Shown: positions 1-8,755, numbered from the stretch's first letter. The stretch: 64,000 nucleotides of DNA from Synechococcus sp. WH 7805 (GCF_000153285.1 NZ_CH724168.1:1145008-1209007), one strand, 5' to 3'. Translations and numbers: made by a program. The notes: generated by a model from the sequence alone, not told the origin.

Positions 1-1544
1 GTAGGCCAGACCTCCTCAGCAACCCGGAAGCGAAACAAATCCTCGAGCGCATCAATCACGGCTTCGATCGACATCCCATCGGTGATCAATTCGGTGGCAT
101 CGTCAGCCTGAACCAAGGGAGCCACCTCACGGGTGCTGTCCAAACGGTCCCGCTCCACGATCTGCGCTTCCAGCTCAGAGAGCTCGGGCACGGCATGACC
201 TCTCGCCTCAAGATCCTTGGCCCGTCGCCGAGCTCGTTCTTCAGGGGTCGCGGTCAGAAACACTTTCACATCAGCATCGGGGAAGACGGCGGTGCCGATG
301 TCGCGCCCTTCAGCCACAAGCCCACCACGCACCCCAAGCCGTTGCTGCTGCTGCGTGAGCAAAGCACGGACACAGGGATGCGCAGCCACCAGCGACACCG
401 AGCCGGTGACCTCGGGATCGCGGATCGCCTCGGTGATGTCACGACCATTCACTCGAACGGTCTGCACACCATCCCGCAGAGGTGACAGATCCACCTCCAG
501 CCCGTCGAGCAAAGCCTCCACCGCTGGGGCACTGCTGGGATCGGCGCCGTTCTTCTGCACCCACCAGGTGACGGCTCGATACATGGCTCCGGTGTCGAGA
601 TAGAGAAGTCCCATCCGTTCTGCGAACGCACGGGTCACCGTGCTTTTGCCAGCGCCGGCAGGGCCGTCGATGGCGACGATGGGCGAACGGGTCATGATGA
701 AAACGTGATCAATCAGGCGGGTTGCGCCACAGCGGACCGCCGCAGCCAGCAGTCGAATCGAGCGACCGGGCGGAGCAGGTTGAAGCGTGACGGGATCCAC
801 GGTCTCTACATATTCCACCTCAAGACCCGCCCTCCTGAGTTGCTGGTGCAGAGCGGCATGTCTCGAGGCCTCATCAACTGCTCCTCGGGATAAATCACGA
901 GCAGCTGAGCTCAGTGCCGAGCTGAATGCAGAAGCCACGGTTCGCTCCGCATCGCTCAGATAACGGTTGCGGGAACTGGCCGCCAACCCATCGGACTCCC
1001 TAACGGTGGGACACCCCCTCACCTTCACGGACAAGCCGAAGTCTTTGACGAGATGCCGCAGGATCGTGAGTTGCTGCCAATCCTTTTCGCCCAACCAAAG
1101 TTGACTGGGACGCACCAACCCCAGCAAGCGCATCACGACAGTGACCACACCATCAAAGTGGCCGGAGCGCCAGGGCCCACAGAGATGGGCTGTCAGGCTT
1201 GCAGGCGCCTGGAGCCGCCATCCCTCACCGCTGCCGTGTGGATATACCTGTCTCTCATCCGGACACCACAGAGCTGAGGCTCCCGCTTGATCAGTGAGCG
1301 CGCAGTCTTCCTCAAAGGTGCGTGGATAGCGATCGAAGTCTTCATCCACTCCGAACTGCAATGGATTCACAAAGGTGCTGACCAGGACAGAACCAGTCGA
1401 AGATTCGGCCCTCACCGCCGCGCTGATTAAACGGGCATGCCCCTGGTGAAGCCCCCCCATGGTGGGAACAAAGGCAATAGGACCCTGGCAGGCCTCACGC
1501 CAGGAGCGAAACTCCGAAGCCGTCCTGAGGATCTGGAGACTCAG
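1..1544 (-). CDS. panC/cmk: Bifunctional pantothenate synthetase / cytidylate kinase (partial, runs off left edge)
   Basis: PanC joins pantoate and beta-alanine using ATP to give pantothenate; Cmk phosphorylates (d)CMP. The PanC half (about residues 1-280) shows FVPTMGGLHQGH, the nucleotide-binding HxGH-type signature. The Cmk half starts in frame at the ATG at 695-693 and has the P-loop AIDGPAGAGKST, DTGAMYRA, AEGRDIGT and RDRLDSTREVAPL. Such fusions are typical of cyanobacteria. The C-terminus lies outside the window. No ATG, GTG or TTG exists in this frame between the in-frame TAA at 1601-1599 and the conserved PanC motif. The best start is CTG at 1544-1542, which overlaps the rlpA stop as CTGA and places the first strand (LQILRT) where PanC proteins normally begin. 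Identity is clear; the start is inferred. Confidence 0.93.
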   Translation of the reverse strand, partial: MSLQILRTASEFRSWREACQGPIAFVPTMGGLHQGHARLISAAVRAESSTGSVLVSTFVNPLQFGVDEDFDRYPRTFEEDCALTDQAGASALWCPDERQVYPHGSGEGWRLQAPASLTAHLCGPWRSGHFDGVVTVVMRLLGLVRPSQLWLGEKDWQQLTILRHLVKDFGLSVKVRGCPTVRESDGLAASSRNRYLSDAERTVASAFSSALSSAARDLSRGAVDEASRHAALHQQLRRAGLEVEYVETVDPVTLQPAPPGRSIRLLAAAVRCGATRLIDHVFIMTRSPIVAIDGPAGAGKSTVTRAFAERMGLLYLDTGAMYRAVTWWVQKNGADPSSAPAVEALLDGLEVDLSPLRDGVQTVRVNGRDITEAIRDPEVTGSVSLVAAHPCVRALLTQQQQRLGVRGGLVAEGRDIGTAVFPDADVKVFLTATPEERARRRAKDLEARGHAVPELSELEAQIVERDRLDSTREVAPLVQADDATELITDGMSIEAVIDALEDLFRFRVAEEVWP

Positions 1545-2089
1545 CGCAGCACCTCGAGCTTCACCTGGGCCACACCGCTTGACGTCAGCCCAAGCTGCTT
1601 AGCCGCACCATGGCCCAAATCGATCACACGATGGCCGACGAATGGTCCACGGTCGTTGATGCGCACCACAGCTTTCCGGCCGTTCCAGAGATTGGTCACT
1701 CGCACCTTGGTTCCGAATGGAAGTGAGCGGTGGGCCGCCGTCATGGTGCCAGGGCGGAAGACTTCTCCACTGGCTGTGCGATTTCCGTAGAACCCAGGCC
1801 CGTACCAGCTGGCTTCACCGGAGTGCGTGGAGACAACAACAGGTCCCACTGGCTTGAGCGGTTCGGGAGGAGCAACCGGTTCAGGAGCAACAGGCTCGGC
1901 AATGGAGGTCTCCAGCTCAACGCTGCCTGTGGACGGTTCAACAGCAGTGGCTTCCTCAACAGGAAGAACAAGGTCGAGCGGGTCAATGAAATCGAATTCA
2001 TCAAGATCCCTGGCAATCACCGGGTAAAGAGCGACGCCTGACGCTGAAACAACAGTGATGAGCGTTGTCAGTGTTTTATGCCTTTGCAT
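1541..2089 (-). CDS. rlpA: RlpA-like double-psi beta-barrel protein, secreted
   Basis: Septal-ring-type RlpA proteins bind or cleave peptidoglycan glycan strands in the periplasm. The C-terminal 90 residues carry the family pattern: EASWYGPGFYGNRTASGE, then TAAHRSLPFGTKVRVTNL and VRINDRGPFVGHRVIDLG, including the catalytic-type Asp in NDRGPF. The middle is a Pro/Glu/Val-rich linker. I chose ATG 2089 because it begins a standard signal peptide (MQRHKTLTTLITVVSASG). The frame stays open upstream to an ATG at 2221, but that extension precedes the signal peptide and looks non-coding. The stop overlaps the proposed panC start by 4 bases, so the two genes are probably co-transcribed and coupled. 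Confidence 0.88.
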   Translation of the reverse strand: MQRHKTLTTLITVVSASGVALYPVIARDLDEFDFIDPLDLVLPVEEATAVEPSTGSVELETSIAEPVAPEPVAPPEPLKPVGPVVVSTHSGEASWYGPGFYGNRTASGEVFRPGTMTAAHRSLPFGTKVRVTNLWNGRKAVVRINDRGPFVGHRVIDLGHGAAKQLGLTSSGVAQVKLEVLR

Positions 2090-2434
2090 AAGGGGAAAAC
2101 GCTGGAATGAGAGAAACAGGCTGCTGAAGAGAGAAACACTGAATCGCTCGAAACCAGTGGTCAACGAAATCTCAGACGAAACCGTATAGAGATCCACCCT
2201 TTGGATCTCCTTACCGTTCATGGCATTTCAGAGGAGAGTCATTGCGATGGAGCAGCTCATCCCTTGCCGTTGCAGGCCTTAGCGGGGCCAGCCGCAGGCC
2301 AGAACGATCAACCAGGGCTATGAATCACACAAGCAAAACTGATCGCAGCCAGGCCAACAACCCAATCGGCACAGCCATTGGCGTCTCCGTCCGCCCCTCG
2401 AAGAGGGAGGATCACATCAGTTCCCTGTTAACTG
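2090..2434. other. Intergenic region between rlpA and purM
   Basis: This 345-base stretch separates the divergent genes rlpA and purM and must hold both promoters. On the minus strand it contains an open extension of rlpA to an ATG at 2221. I see no convincing -35/-10 pair, RNA gene or repeat in it. Confidence 0.6.
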
Positions 2435-3472
2435 ATGGACTACCGATCCGCCGGTGTTGACGTGGAAGCCGGCAGGGCCTTTGTGGACCGGATCCGAACC
2501 AGCGTGGAGGCCACCCATCGCCCTGAGGTCGTAGGCGGGCTCGGCGGCTTTGGCGGCCTGATTCGGTTACCCGAGGGCCTGCGCAAGCCACTCCTCGTGT
2601 CTGGGACGGACGGAGTTGGCACCAAGCTGGAGCTCGCTCAGGAGCACAACAGCCACCACAACGTGGGACTTGATCTCGTTGCCATGTGTGTCAACGACGT
2701 GATCACCAGCGGAGCCGAACCGCTGTTCTTTCTCGACTACATGGCCACGGGGGCTTTGAGTCCCGACGCCATGGCTGAAGTCGTGGAGGGCATTGCCGAC
2801 GGCTGCCGTCAAAGCGGATGTGCCTTGCTAGGTGGAGAAACGGCGGAGATGCCGGGCTTCTACCCACCAGGCCGTTACGACCTAGCAGGATTTTGTGTTG
2901 CCGTGGTGGAGGAGGACAACCTGATTGACGGCCGCCGCGTGAAAGCCGGTGATTCCATCCTGGGAATTGCCAGTAGCGGTGTTCACAGCAACGGCTTCAG
3001 CCTGGTTCGCAAAATCTTGGAGCGCTGCAATGAAAGAGCCGACGCCCGTATCGGCCCAGAGCAGAACCGCGTGATCGATGCGCTGCTGAAACCCACGCAT
3101 CTTTACGGATCCCTTGTCAGGACTCTCCTGGCGGCGGGCACTCCCATTCACGCCATGGCTCACATCACAGGAGGCGGAATCCCTGAAAACCTGCCCCGCT
3201 GTTTACCGGATGGACTCAAAGCCAGCGTTGACCAAAACAGCTGGCCACGTCCAGATCTCTTCACTTGGTTGCAAACCCATGGGGAGCTTCAAGAGCGGGA
3301 TCTCTGGCACACCTTCAACCTGGGGATCGGGTATTGCCTCGTCCTGCCGGAAACGGATGTGACTGGTGCCCGAACCCTTTGCGAAAACAGCGGATTTGAG
3401 AGCTGGGTGATCGGCCAAGTGATCCCAGCCAGTGGGCCACAGGACGCGCCAGTGGTCGGACTACCGGCCTGA
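2435..3472 (+). CDS. purM: Phosphoribosylformylglycinamidine cyclo-ligase
   Basis: PurM closes the imidazole ring of FGAM to AIR, using ATP, in the fifth step of purine synthesis. The 345-residue length is normal. The start [13 protein letters not shown] is the conserved family N-terminus; further signatures are [52 protein letters not shown] and [13 protein letters not shown], which form the ATP and substrate sites of the PurM/PurL fold. It is a single gene, divergent from rlpA. No other pur gene lies nearby. Confidence 0.97.
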   Translation: MDYRSAGVDVEAGRAFVDRIRTSVEATHRPEVVGGLGGFGGLIRLPEGLRKPLLVSGTDGVGTKLELAQEHNSHHNVGLDLVAMCVNDVITSGAEPLFFLDYMATGALSPDAMAEVVEGIADGCRQSGCALLGGETAEMPGFYPPGRYDLAGFCVAVVEEDNLIDGRRVKAGDSILGIASSGVHSNGFSLVRKILERCNERADARIGPEQNRVIDALLKPTHLYGSLVRTLLAAGTPIHAMAHITGGGIPENLPRCLPDGLKASVDQNSWPRPDLFTWLQTHGELQERDLWHTFNLGIGYCLVLPETDVTGARTLCENSGFESWVIGQVIPASGPQDAPVVGLPA

Positions 3473-3601
3473 TGAACACAGCGGGACCCGTTGTCACATC
3501 CAGTGTGATGTGAAGCACCAAGCCCGGTTCTCTCGTTATTGTCAGGAGATACAGATCGAGCTTCAGCCGATCAACGCGACGTCAAATACGTCTAAGTAAC
3601 C

Positions 3602-4219
3602 ATGCCCTTTGAAAGGCCTCAGCGCACAACTCGGCGACGTTCTTCGGCAGGACCTACACCCCCGCGTCGCCCCGTTCTAACTAGTCATGACAGACAGACA
3701 GTGCACCGGCAGGGAGGGCCAAGACCGACCTTTCTGGCCTTAAAAGACCACGGGAAAGTCTTTGTTGCTGACATGCCATTTCTCTCTGATGGTCAGTTAG
3801 CAAATATCAGCAAGGAAGCCTCCGAAGTATTGGTCAGCCTGGAGCGACGGATCGCTGAGCTCGAATCCCTTCAGGGAGACAGGGACACTCTGATCAAAGC
3901 CTGTACGAAGCGGGACGTTACCCATCGGTTTCTGAGGGCCATCGAGGACGAGCAACAGCAACGGCGAGACAATCCAGCTATCCGGAGCGCAGCAGCCGAG
4001 TCGCTCCCGCGCACGTTCCTAGAGATCGCCAGGCACCGCCTGCCTGGCGCCACATTTGACTCGCTGTTGCAGGAAGCCCTCTCTGCCTGCGAACAATCGG
4101 TTGAGTCCCAGGTTGCTCCCACCAAACCCGATCTCAAAGTGGTGTCCTTGCCTTCCTCGAACGCATCCTTGCCGGTGGTGGTGAGCCCGGACCCTGAACC
4201 AACCGATCAGGCACTTTGA
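3602..4219 (+). CDS. Conserved hypothetical protein, cyanobacterial
   Basis: A 205-residue soluble protein of unknown function. The N-terminal 50 residues are rich in Arg, Pro and Thr and look disordered. The core (about residues 50-160) is helical, with the segment FLALKDHGKVFVADMPFLSD that resembles an N-terminal motif I recall from other picocyanobacterial hypothetical proteins, so the true start could be nearer to it. A Glu/Arg-rich helix (SLERRIAELESL) may form a short coiled coil. The tail is Pro/Ser/Val rich. It converges on the aldo/keto reductase gene with a 13-base overlap of the two 3' ends. Confidence 0.7.
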   Translation: MPFERPQRTTRRRSSAGPTPPRRPVLTSHDRQTVHRQGGPRPTFLALKDHGKVFVADMPFLSDGQLANISKEASEVLVSLERRIAELESLQGDRDTLIKACTKRDVTHRFLRAIEDEQQQRRDNPAIRSAAAESLPRTFLEIARHRLPGATFDSLLQEALSACEQSVESQVAPTKPDLKVVSLPSSNASLPVVVSPDPEPTDQAL

Positions 4220-5181
4220 AACGGATTCTCAGGCATCCTCACGGTCACTTCGGCGCTGCTCTGGTCCAAACGCGTTCTCTCATCGGCTGACAGCGACCAC
4301 ATCAGAGCCTGATGAGCATCGATCACCTGGTTGGGTCGTCTCAATCCAGGGATCGGACAAGCGCCATGGGATCGGCACCAGTTAAGAGCCACCTGCACCT
4401 GAGTCACCCCTCGGGCTTCGGCGATCGAAACCATGGTCTGGCGTAATGACTCCGAGGCCGGCAACAAGCGACGGAACAAACCGCCTCGCAACGGTGTCAG
4501 CCCCTGGGGAGTCCAACCTGGCCCCCTGGCTAATACTCCGAGAGCAAGAGGGCTATAGGCAAGCACATCAATTCCGAGATCCCTGCTGATTTCCAGGAGG
4601 CCTCCAGGTTGACGCGGCTCAGGGGCCAGCAGCGAGAACTGAACCTGGATGCTGGTAAGCGGGATTCCACGGTCCTTGAGATGACGATGCAAGAGAGTCA
4701 GCCGACGAGGACCGACATTGGACACGCCGATCTCACGGACAGCGCCCTGCTCAACGAGGTCTGCCAAACCATCGAGAAGAGGACGCTCTTGCCAAGGGGC
4801 ATAACGGGCTGTGCTCCAGTGCAACTGGACCCGATCCATGCAGCCTTGGAGTCGCCGTTGACTGGCAAGAAATGCCTTCACCAGCCCGCGTCGTCCGAGT
4901 CGCCAGGGGAAAGGAGCCAGTTTGGTGGCCACGGTGAGCTTGGCGCGATCCTGCGGCTGCATCGCACTCAGGAAGGCCCCCAGCAGTTCTTCACTGCGAC
5001 CGTTGAGAAGTCCGGTTCCATAGGAATCAGCGGTGTCAACCAGACACAGACCTGCTGCAACCGCTTGCTGGAACGTTGTCTCCAGACTTGAGTCATCAAT
5101 GTCAGCGTTGTATCCCCAGAGCAATTGATTACCCCAGGCCCAGGTCCCGAAACCGATTCCCGTCACACAGCCTCGGATCAC
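4207..5181 (-). CDS. Aldo/keto reductase family oxidoreductase
   Basis: NADPH-dependent TIM-barrel reductase of unknown substrate, 324 residues. The catalytic tetrad can be read: Asp and Tyr in VDTADSYGTG, Lys in TVATKLAPFP, and His in VQLHWSTARY. Other family marks are GRSEELLG, REIGVSNVGPRRL and LAYSPLALGVLARG. The organisation is like the plant and cyanobacterial reductases often annotated as pyridoxal reductase-like, but the sequence alone does not fix the substrate. Its start is separated from the small Cys-rich gene by 34 bases. Confidence 0.9.
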   Translation of the reverse strand: MIRGCVTGIGFGTWAWGNQLLWGYNADIDDSSLETTFQQAVAAGLCLVDTADSYGTGLLNGRSEELLGAFLSAMQPQDRAKLTVATKLAPFPWRLGRRGLVKAFLASQRRLQGCMDRVQLHWSTARYAPWQERPLLDGLADLVEQGAVREIGVSNVGPRRLTLLHRHLKDRGIPLTSIQVQFSLLAPEPRQPGGLLEISRDLGIDVLAYSPLALGVLARGPGWTPQGLTPLRGGLFRRLLPASESLRQTMVSIAEARGVTQVQVALNWCRSHGACPIPGLRRPNQVIDAHQALMWSLSADERTRLDQSSAEVTVRMPENPFQSA

Positions 5182-5215
5182 TGCACGCCATGATCGCCTC
5201 AGAACGGCCCTAGCG

Positions 5216-5383
5216 ATGACGTCCCACCCCGCAGAGAAGAAGTCTCACGCCAATGGGGAGCAACGACCGTCTTCGGCAGCGGGCGGTGGAGATCAAGACC
5301 CCATACTCTGCAATCACTGCGGCCGTACAGCCAGCAACGGCATCCGTTGCCTGGGAATGTGTGTTGCTGACAGTGAATACTGA
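5216..5383 (+). CDS. Small four-cysteine protein, likely zinc-binding (55 aa)
   Basis: A 55-residue gene starting at ATG 5216. The first 30 residues are polar and low in complexity. The C-terminal half reads CNHCGRTASNGIRC followed by LGMCVADSEY, a CxxC-x10-C-x3-C arrangement suited to a single zinc or iron site. I recall similar short proteins from other picocyanobacteria, which supports it being a real gene, but its function is unknown. The next gene can start only a few bases after its stop. Confidence 0.65.
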   Translation: MTSHPAEKKSHANGEQRPSSAAGGGDQDPILCNHCGRTASNGIRCLGMCVADSEY

Positions 5384-5401
5384 GCGGTGAGATCTGTTCC
5401 G

Positions 5402-5917
5402 ATGCTGGGGATGGCAAGCAGACGACAACGGAGCCACTGGATCGCCTTGGGTGTGATGACCAGCCTTTTGCATGTTCAGCCAGGGCATGCAGAGCCTTTT
5501 GTTGGTCGTTTCGAAACAACGAGCAACGGCTGCCGATACACCCTGTCGGACGGTAAATCTGGGGGTTGCCGCGTTGTTCAGATTGCTGGACGGTCGGCCA
5601 TGGTTCTCGGCGTTCAATTCATCGGCCGCGGGCCGGTGAGGGGGTCGAGCCGCAGCCTCACATTCGTCGCGAAAACCGAAAACGGGCAGAGCTCCCCTCT
5701 CAGCTGCCATCTCGGGCGATGCCGCCTGACTGGCACAAACTGGAGTGGCACCGTCACCAGTGTTTCAGAGGCGGCCTTTGACGCCGACGGCATCGCCGAA
5801 GGAATTCCCAAGGCATGGCCTTCCAGGCAAGGGCACTGCAAGCTGGAAGCACAGCAGATTTACTGCAGAGTCGATGTGGTTACAGGAAAACAGCTCCATG
5901 CTCAGGCCAGGCTGTGA
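5402..5917 (+). CDS. Hypothetical exported protein
   Basis: A 171-residue protein with an N-terminal signal peptide: positively charged MASRRQRS, then a hydrophobic stretch (WIALGVMTSLLHV) and a likely cleavage site after PGHA. The mature part holds several cysteines in pairs (SNGCRY, SGGCRV, LSCHLGRC, GHCKLE, IYCRVD), suggesting disulphides in the periplasm. I do not recognise the family. The frame is open from a GTG at 5387; ATG 5402 gives a better signal peptide. Confidence 0.6.
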   Translation: MLGMASRRQRSHWIALGVMTSLLHVQPGHAEPFVGRFETTSNGCRYTLSDGKSGGCRVVQIAGRSAMVLGVQFIGRGPVRGSSRSLTFVAKTENGQSSPLSCHLGRCRLTGTNWSGTVTSVSEAAFDADGIAEGIPKAWPSRQGHCKLEAQQIYCRVDVVTGKQLHAQARL

Positions 5918-5943
5918 ACCTCCGGTCGATGCGATGCAATCAA

Positions 5944-6014
5944 AGGCGGCACCCAGATTCGAACTGGGGATAAAGGATTTGCAATCCTCTGCCTTACCAC
6001 TTGGCCATGCCGCC
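5944..6014 (-). tRNA. tRNA-Cys (GCA)
   Basis: A full 71-base cloverleaf on the minus strand. The acceptor stem pairs GGCGGCA with TGCCGCC, the anticodon arm carries loop TTGCAAA with anticodon GCA, and the T arm is CCCAGTTCGAATCTGGG. The CCA end is not encoded. It lies between the exported hypothetical protein and the glycosyltransferase-like gene. Confidence 0.96.
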
Positions 6015-6068
6015 GTCCGGGGCCTTTCCTCCCCATCAAGGGATCGTATCAGCGAGGCATCCAAAGCA

Positions 6069-7292
6069 TTGCTGGTGATCAGCAATGGGCATGGTGAGGA
6101 TCTGATCGCCCTGCGCATTCTCGAGGCTCTTCACCGTCTGGAGCCACAGTGGCGGTTGAAGACACTGCCTCTGGTGGGCGAAGGTCGCTGTTTTAACCAA
6201 GCTGTTGATCAGGGATGGCTGCAACGCATCGGCCCCTCGGCTCGATTGCCGAGCGGGGGCTTCAGTAATCAGAGCCTGCGTGGTCTCCTCGCTGATCTTT
6301 TAGGAGGGCTTCCCTTGATCAGCATGAAGCAGTGGATTTGCCTGAGACAAGAGAGAACGTCTGTTGCCGGAATCCTGGCCGTTGGCGATTTACTCCCTTT
6401 GCTGATGGCCTGGACATGCCGCCGACCCTTCGGATTTGTCGGCACTCCGAAAAGCGATTACACCTGGAGCAGCGGCCCAGGCTCGAGCTTCAGCGACCGT
6501 TATCACGCATTGAAGGGAAGCGAGTGGGATCCATGGGAATGGAGCTTGATGCGAACGCGCCGATGCCGGCTCGTGGTGATGCGTGACCGACTGACAGCCC
6601 GGGGACTACGCCGTCATGGCGTCAGGGCCATGGCACCCGGCAATCCAATGATGGATGGGCTCATGGAGACCACTCCTCCCCTCGCACTCGAGCGATGCCG
6701 GCGGATTCTCCTGCTTTGCGGCAGCCGGATGCCAGAGGCCCTCCGTAACTTCCGACGCTTGTTGACCTGCCTCATCCGCCTTCCGAGCCCGGTGCCTCTC
6801 GCTGTCATGGCAGCACTCGGATCAACACCCTCTGAATCAGATTTGGTCGATACCCTGCAGCAATTGGGGTTCAGACGCTGCCCTCCCCCTAGCAGCAGCT
6901 TGCATGCAGACCAGTGCTGGGTCCGAGGCCCATTGCTGCTGCTCCTTGGGAGCGGTCGGTTTGAATGCTGGGCTGCCTGGGCTGAGGTGGGTGTCGCCAC
7001 TGCCGGGACAGCAACAGAGCAACTCGTCGGCCTCGGAAAACCCGCTCTGTCTCTTCCTGGTCCTGGGCCGCAGTTCACCCGTGGCTTCGCCTCACGGCAG
7101 AGCCGCCTCCTCGGTGGTGCGGTGCAGGTTTGCGCAAACGAAATCGAATTAACTCAACAACTCACAGCCCTGCTCGAGAACCACGAGAGACGCCAGGAGC
7201 TCGGGCAGCGGGGGCGGCAGCGCATGGGCTCTTCTGGAGGAAGCGAAGCCATCGCCCGCGCCTTGATCCGCGTGCTTGCCCCCGGAGGTTGA
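6069..7292 (+). CDS. Lipid-A-disaccharide synthase-related protein (LpxB-like GT-B fold)
   Basis: About 407 residues, matching the cyanobacterial family annotated as lipid-A-disaccharide synthase-related, whose substrate is unknown. Visible marks are the N-terminal LLVISNGHGEDLIALRIL, GILAVGDLLPLLMAW, FVGTPKSDYTW, APGNPMMDGL and the C-terminal GVATAGTATEQLVGLGKPAL, a nucleotide-sugar site of the GT-B type. There is no ATG at the domain start. TTG 6069 is the likely initiator, with GAGG 12 bases upstream; GTG 6075 is possible. The frame is open much further upstream, but that part covers tRNA-Cys and cannot be coding. Confidence 0.82.
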   Translation: MLVISNGHGEDLIALRILEALHRLEPQWRLKTLPLVGEGRCFNQAVDQGWLQRIGPSARLPSGGFSNQSLRGLLADLLGGLPLISMKQWICLRQERTSVAGILAVGDLLPLLMAWTCRRPFGFVGTPKSDYTWSSGPGSSFSDRYHALKGSEWDPWEWSLMRTRRCRLVVMRDRLTARGLRRHGVRAMAPGNPMMDGLMETTPPLALERCRRILLLCGSRMPEALRNFRRLLTCLIRLPSPVPLAVMAALGSTPSESDLVDTLQQLGFRRCPPPSSSLHADQCWVRGPLLLLLGSGRFECWAAWAEVGVATAGTATEQLVGLGKPALSLPGPGPQFTRGFASRQSRLLGGAVQVCANEIELTQQLTALLENHERRQELGQRGRQRMGSSGGSEAIARALIRVLAPGG

Positions 7293-7336
7293 TACTGATT
7301 GCATCTCTGAGGCAGTTTTGCCCCTCCCTCCCTGCC

Positions 7337-7591
7337 ATGGCCGCGATTCAGGATCACAACTATCTGAGACTGTGCGCGGAACTGGCCAGCTGCCTCAGCA
7401 TCAGCCAATCTGCAGCCCGTCGAAGAGTGGAACACGAAGCGGCGCGATCTGGTGCGAAAGATCTCACTGCCCGTCTTCAGGTGGCTTCCAATCTGCTTGA
7501 GCAGGCCAAGAAGGAAGCAACCTCGGGAGAAGCACTCGATCAATTGCTGGAGGCTCAACCCATCGATCAGCACTTCATGCTCGAAGACTGA
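7337..7591 (+). CDS. Conserved hypothetical protein (84 aa)
   Basis: A short acidic-to-neutral helical protein starting at ATG 7337 (MAAIQDHNYLRLCAELAS). The segment SCLSISQSAARRRVEHEAAR followed by LEQAKKEA suggests a small helical bundle. No catalytic motif is visible and no function can be given. The reading frame continues upstream into the preceding gene, but codon use and the ATG support this start. It converges on the exonuclease gene, 14 bases away. Confidence 0.65.
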   Translation: MAAIQDHNYLRLCAELASCLSISQSAARRRVEHEAARSGAKDLTARLQVASNLLEQAKKEATSGEALDQLLEAQPIDQHFMLED

Positions 7592-7605
7592 GCCAATCGC
7601 CAGGA

Positions 7606-8250
7606 TCAGTGCTCGAAGGTATTCACGAAACGGAAGCGATCGAGATCCGACATCACAGGAATGCACTGGAAGCAGCTCTGGGCCAGTTCCCAGCGCCCTT
7701 CGCGGCGCAACATGACCTCTAACTGCCGCCGAGCGGCGAGCAGGTAACGGGCATCGTTGGCTGCATAAGCCAGTTGAACATCGGTGAGTTCATCAACCCG
7801 ACCCCAATCGCTGCTTTGAGCTTGTTTATCGAGTTCGACTCCCACAAGCTCCATCACCAGATCCTTTAGTCCATGCCGCGGGGTGTAGGTGCGGGCCAGA
7901 CGGCTGCCGACCTTCGTGCAGAAAAGAGGATTCACCCTGATTCCCAGCCCGGTGGCCAGGGCCGCGACATCGAACCGGGCGAAATGGAACACCTTCTCGA
8001 TCGTTGTGGCTTCCATCAGCGCTTTGAGACGGGGGGCTTCCGTCTGCCCCAGGGCAATCCGGATACACGCCACCTGGTCCTTGTCATCACAGATCTGAAC
8101 CAGGCACAACCGGTCGCGACCATGAATCAGACCCATGGCTTCGGTATCCACGGCCAGAGCTGTCGACCGTGCGTAACGCTCCGACCACTCCTCATTCAGA
8201 TCGCCGTCGAGGACAACGAAGGCATGGGGCTCGCTGGGGATCTCAGCCAT
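7606..8250 (-). CDS. rnd: Ribonuclease D-type 3'-5' exonuclease
   Basis: A 214-residue DEDDy exonuclease, consisting of the catalytic domain only, without HRDC domains. The three exonuclease motifs are present: ALAVDTEAMGL (Asp35, Glu37), FHFARFDVAAL, and YAANDARYLL, which holds the Tyr and last Asp. Such short proteins trim tRNA 3' ends or small RNAs. The gene stands alone, divergent from the PadR-like regulator with 121 bases between them. Confidence 0.9.
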   Translation of the reverse strand: MAEIPSEPHAFVVLDGDLNEEWSERYARSTALAVDTEAMGLIHGRDRLCLVQICDDKDQVACIRIALGQTEAPRLKALMEATTIEKVFHFARFDVAALATGLGIRVNPLFCTKVGSRLARTYTPRHGLKDLVMELVGVELDKQAQSSDWGRVDELTDVQLAYAANDARYLLAARRQLEVMLRREGRWELAQSCFQCIPVMSDLDRFRFVNTFEH

Positions 8251-8320
8251 GGCTGACCACTCGAATCACGCTGAACATTCACCACTCTGACCGCTGAAGA
8301 GACGAACTTTCTCCCACTGC

Positions 8321-8350
8321 TTGAAAATCAGAATGAGACTGAGTTAGATA
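8321..8350 (+). promoter_or_regulatory. Candidate sigma-70-type promoter of the PadR-like gene
   Basis: TTGAAA at 8321-8326 and TAGATA at 8345-8350 are spaced by 18 bases, 22 bases before the start codon at 8372. An inverted repeat, ATGAGAC at 8333-8339 and GTCTCAT at 8367-8373, lies in the spacer and across the start codon, which would suit autoregulation. Confidence 0.5.
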
Positions 8351-8371
8351 AAAACGAGACAGCAGCGTCTC

Positions 8372-8755
8372 ATGCTCTCCCATCGCAAACCCACACGCGC
8401 CTGCCTAGCCGACATCGAGCACTACTTCCAGCAGCCACCTCCGCAATTTCTGGATCTTGAACTCGCAGTGTGCTGGGTTCTGGCCTGTCTTCTGCAAAGC
8501 GACAACTATCCATCAGGCCTGCTTCAGCAACTTCAAAAAGACCACCCCCAGCTGCGTCTTTCCGAAACGGTTCTCCATCAAGCCGTTGACTTCCTAGAAC
8601 GCCAGGGGATGCTCGATTGCTACACAAAACGCTGTCCCAGCAGGGGCCGTCCCCGTCGCATGCTCCATTTGCATCAGGACGCCCGCGATCAGGCCGAGCG
8701 ACTGATGAAGCCATGGACGCGCTGGCTCCACGAGCATGCGCCGATCACCACTTAG
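8372..8755 (+). CDS. PadR-like winged-helix transcriptional regulator
   Basis: A 127-residue protein. Residues 28-105 read as a winged helix: ELAVCWVLACLLQSDNYPSG, the recognition region LSETVLHQAVDFLERQGML, and the basic wing KRCPSRGRPRRMLHL, close to the PadR pattern in which GRPRR(Y)Y/L ends the wing. PadR proteins are dimeric repressors, often of their own gene. The target is unknown. It precedes the CCB1-like gene by 30 bases and may be co-transcribed with it. Confidence 0.72.
   Translation: MLSHRKPTRACLADIEHYFQQPPPQFLDLELAVCWVLACLLQSDNYPSGLLQQLQKDHPQLRLSETVLHQAVDFLERQGMLDCYTKRCPSRGRPRRMLHLHQDARDQAERLMKPWTRWLHEHAPITT

Noticed and set aside
5745-6068. Upstream in-frame extension of the LpxB-like gene
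   Set aside because: It runs through the exported-protein gene and tRNA-Cys; homology begins at LLVISNGHGED, so a TTG or GTG start near 6069 is preferred.
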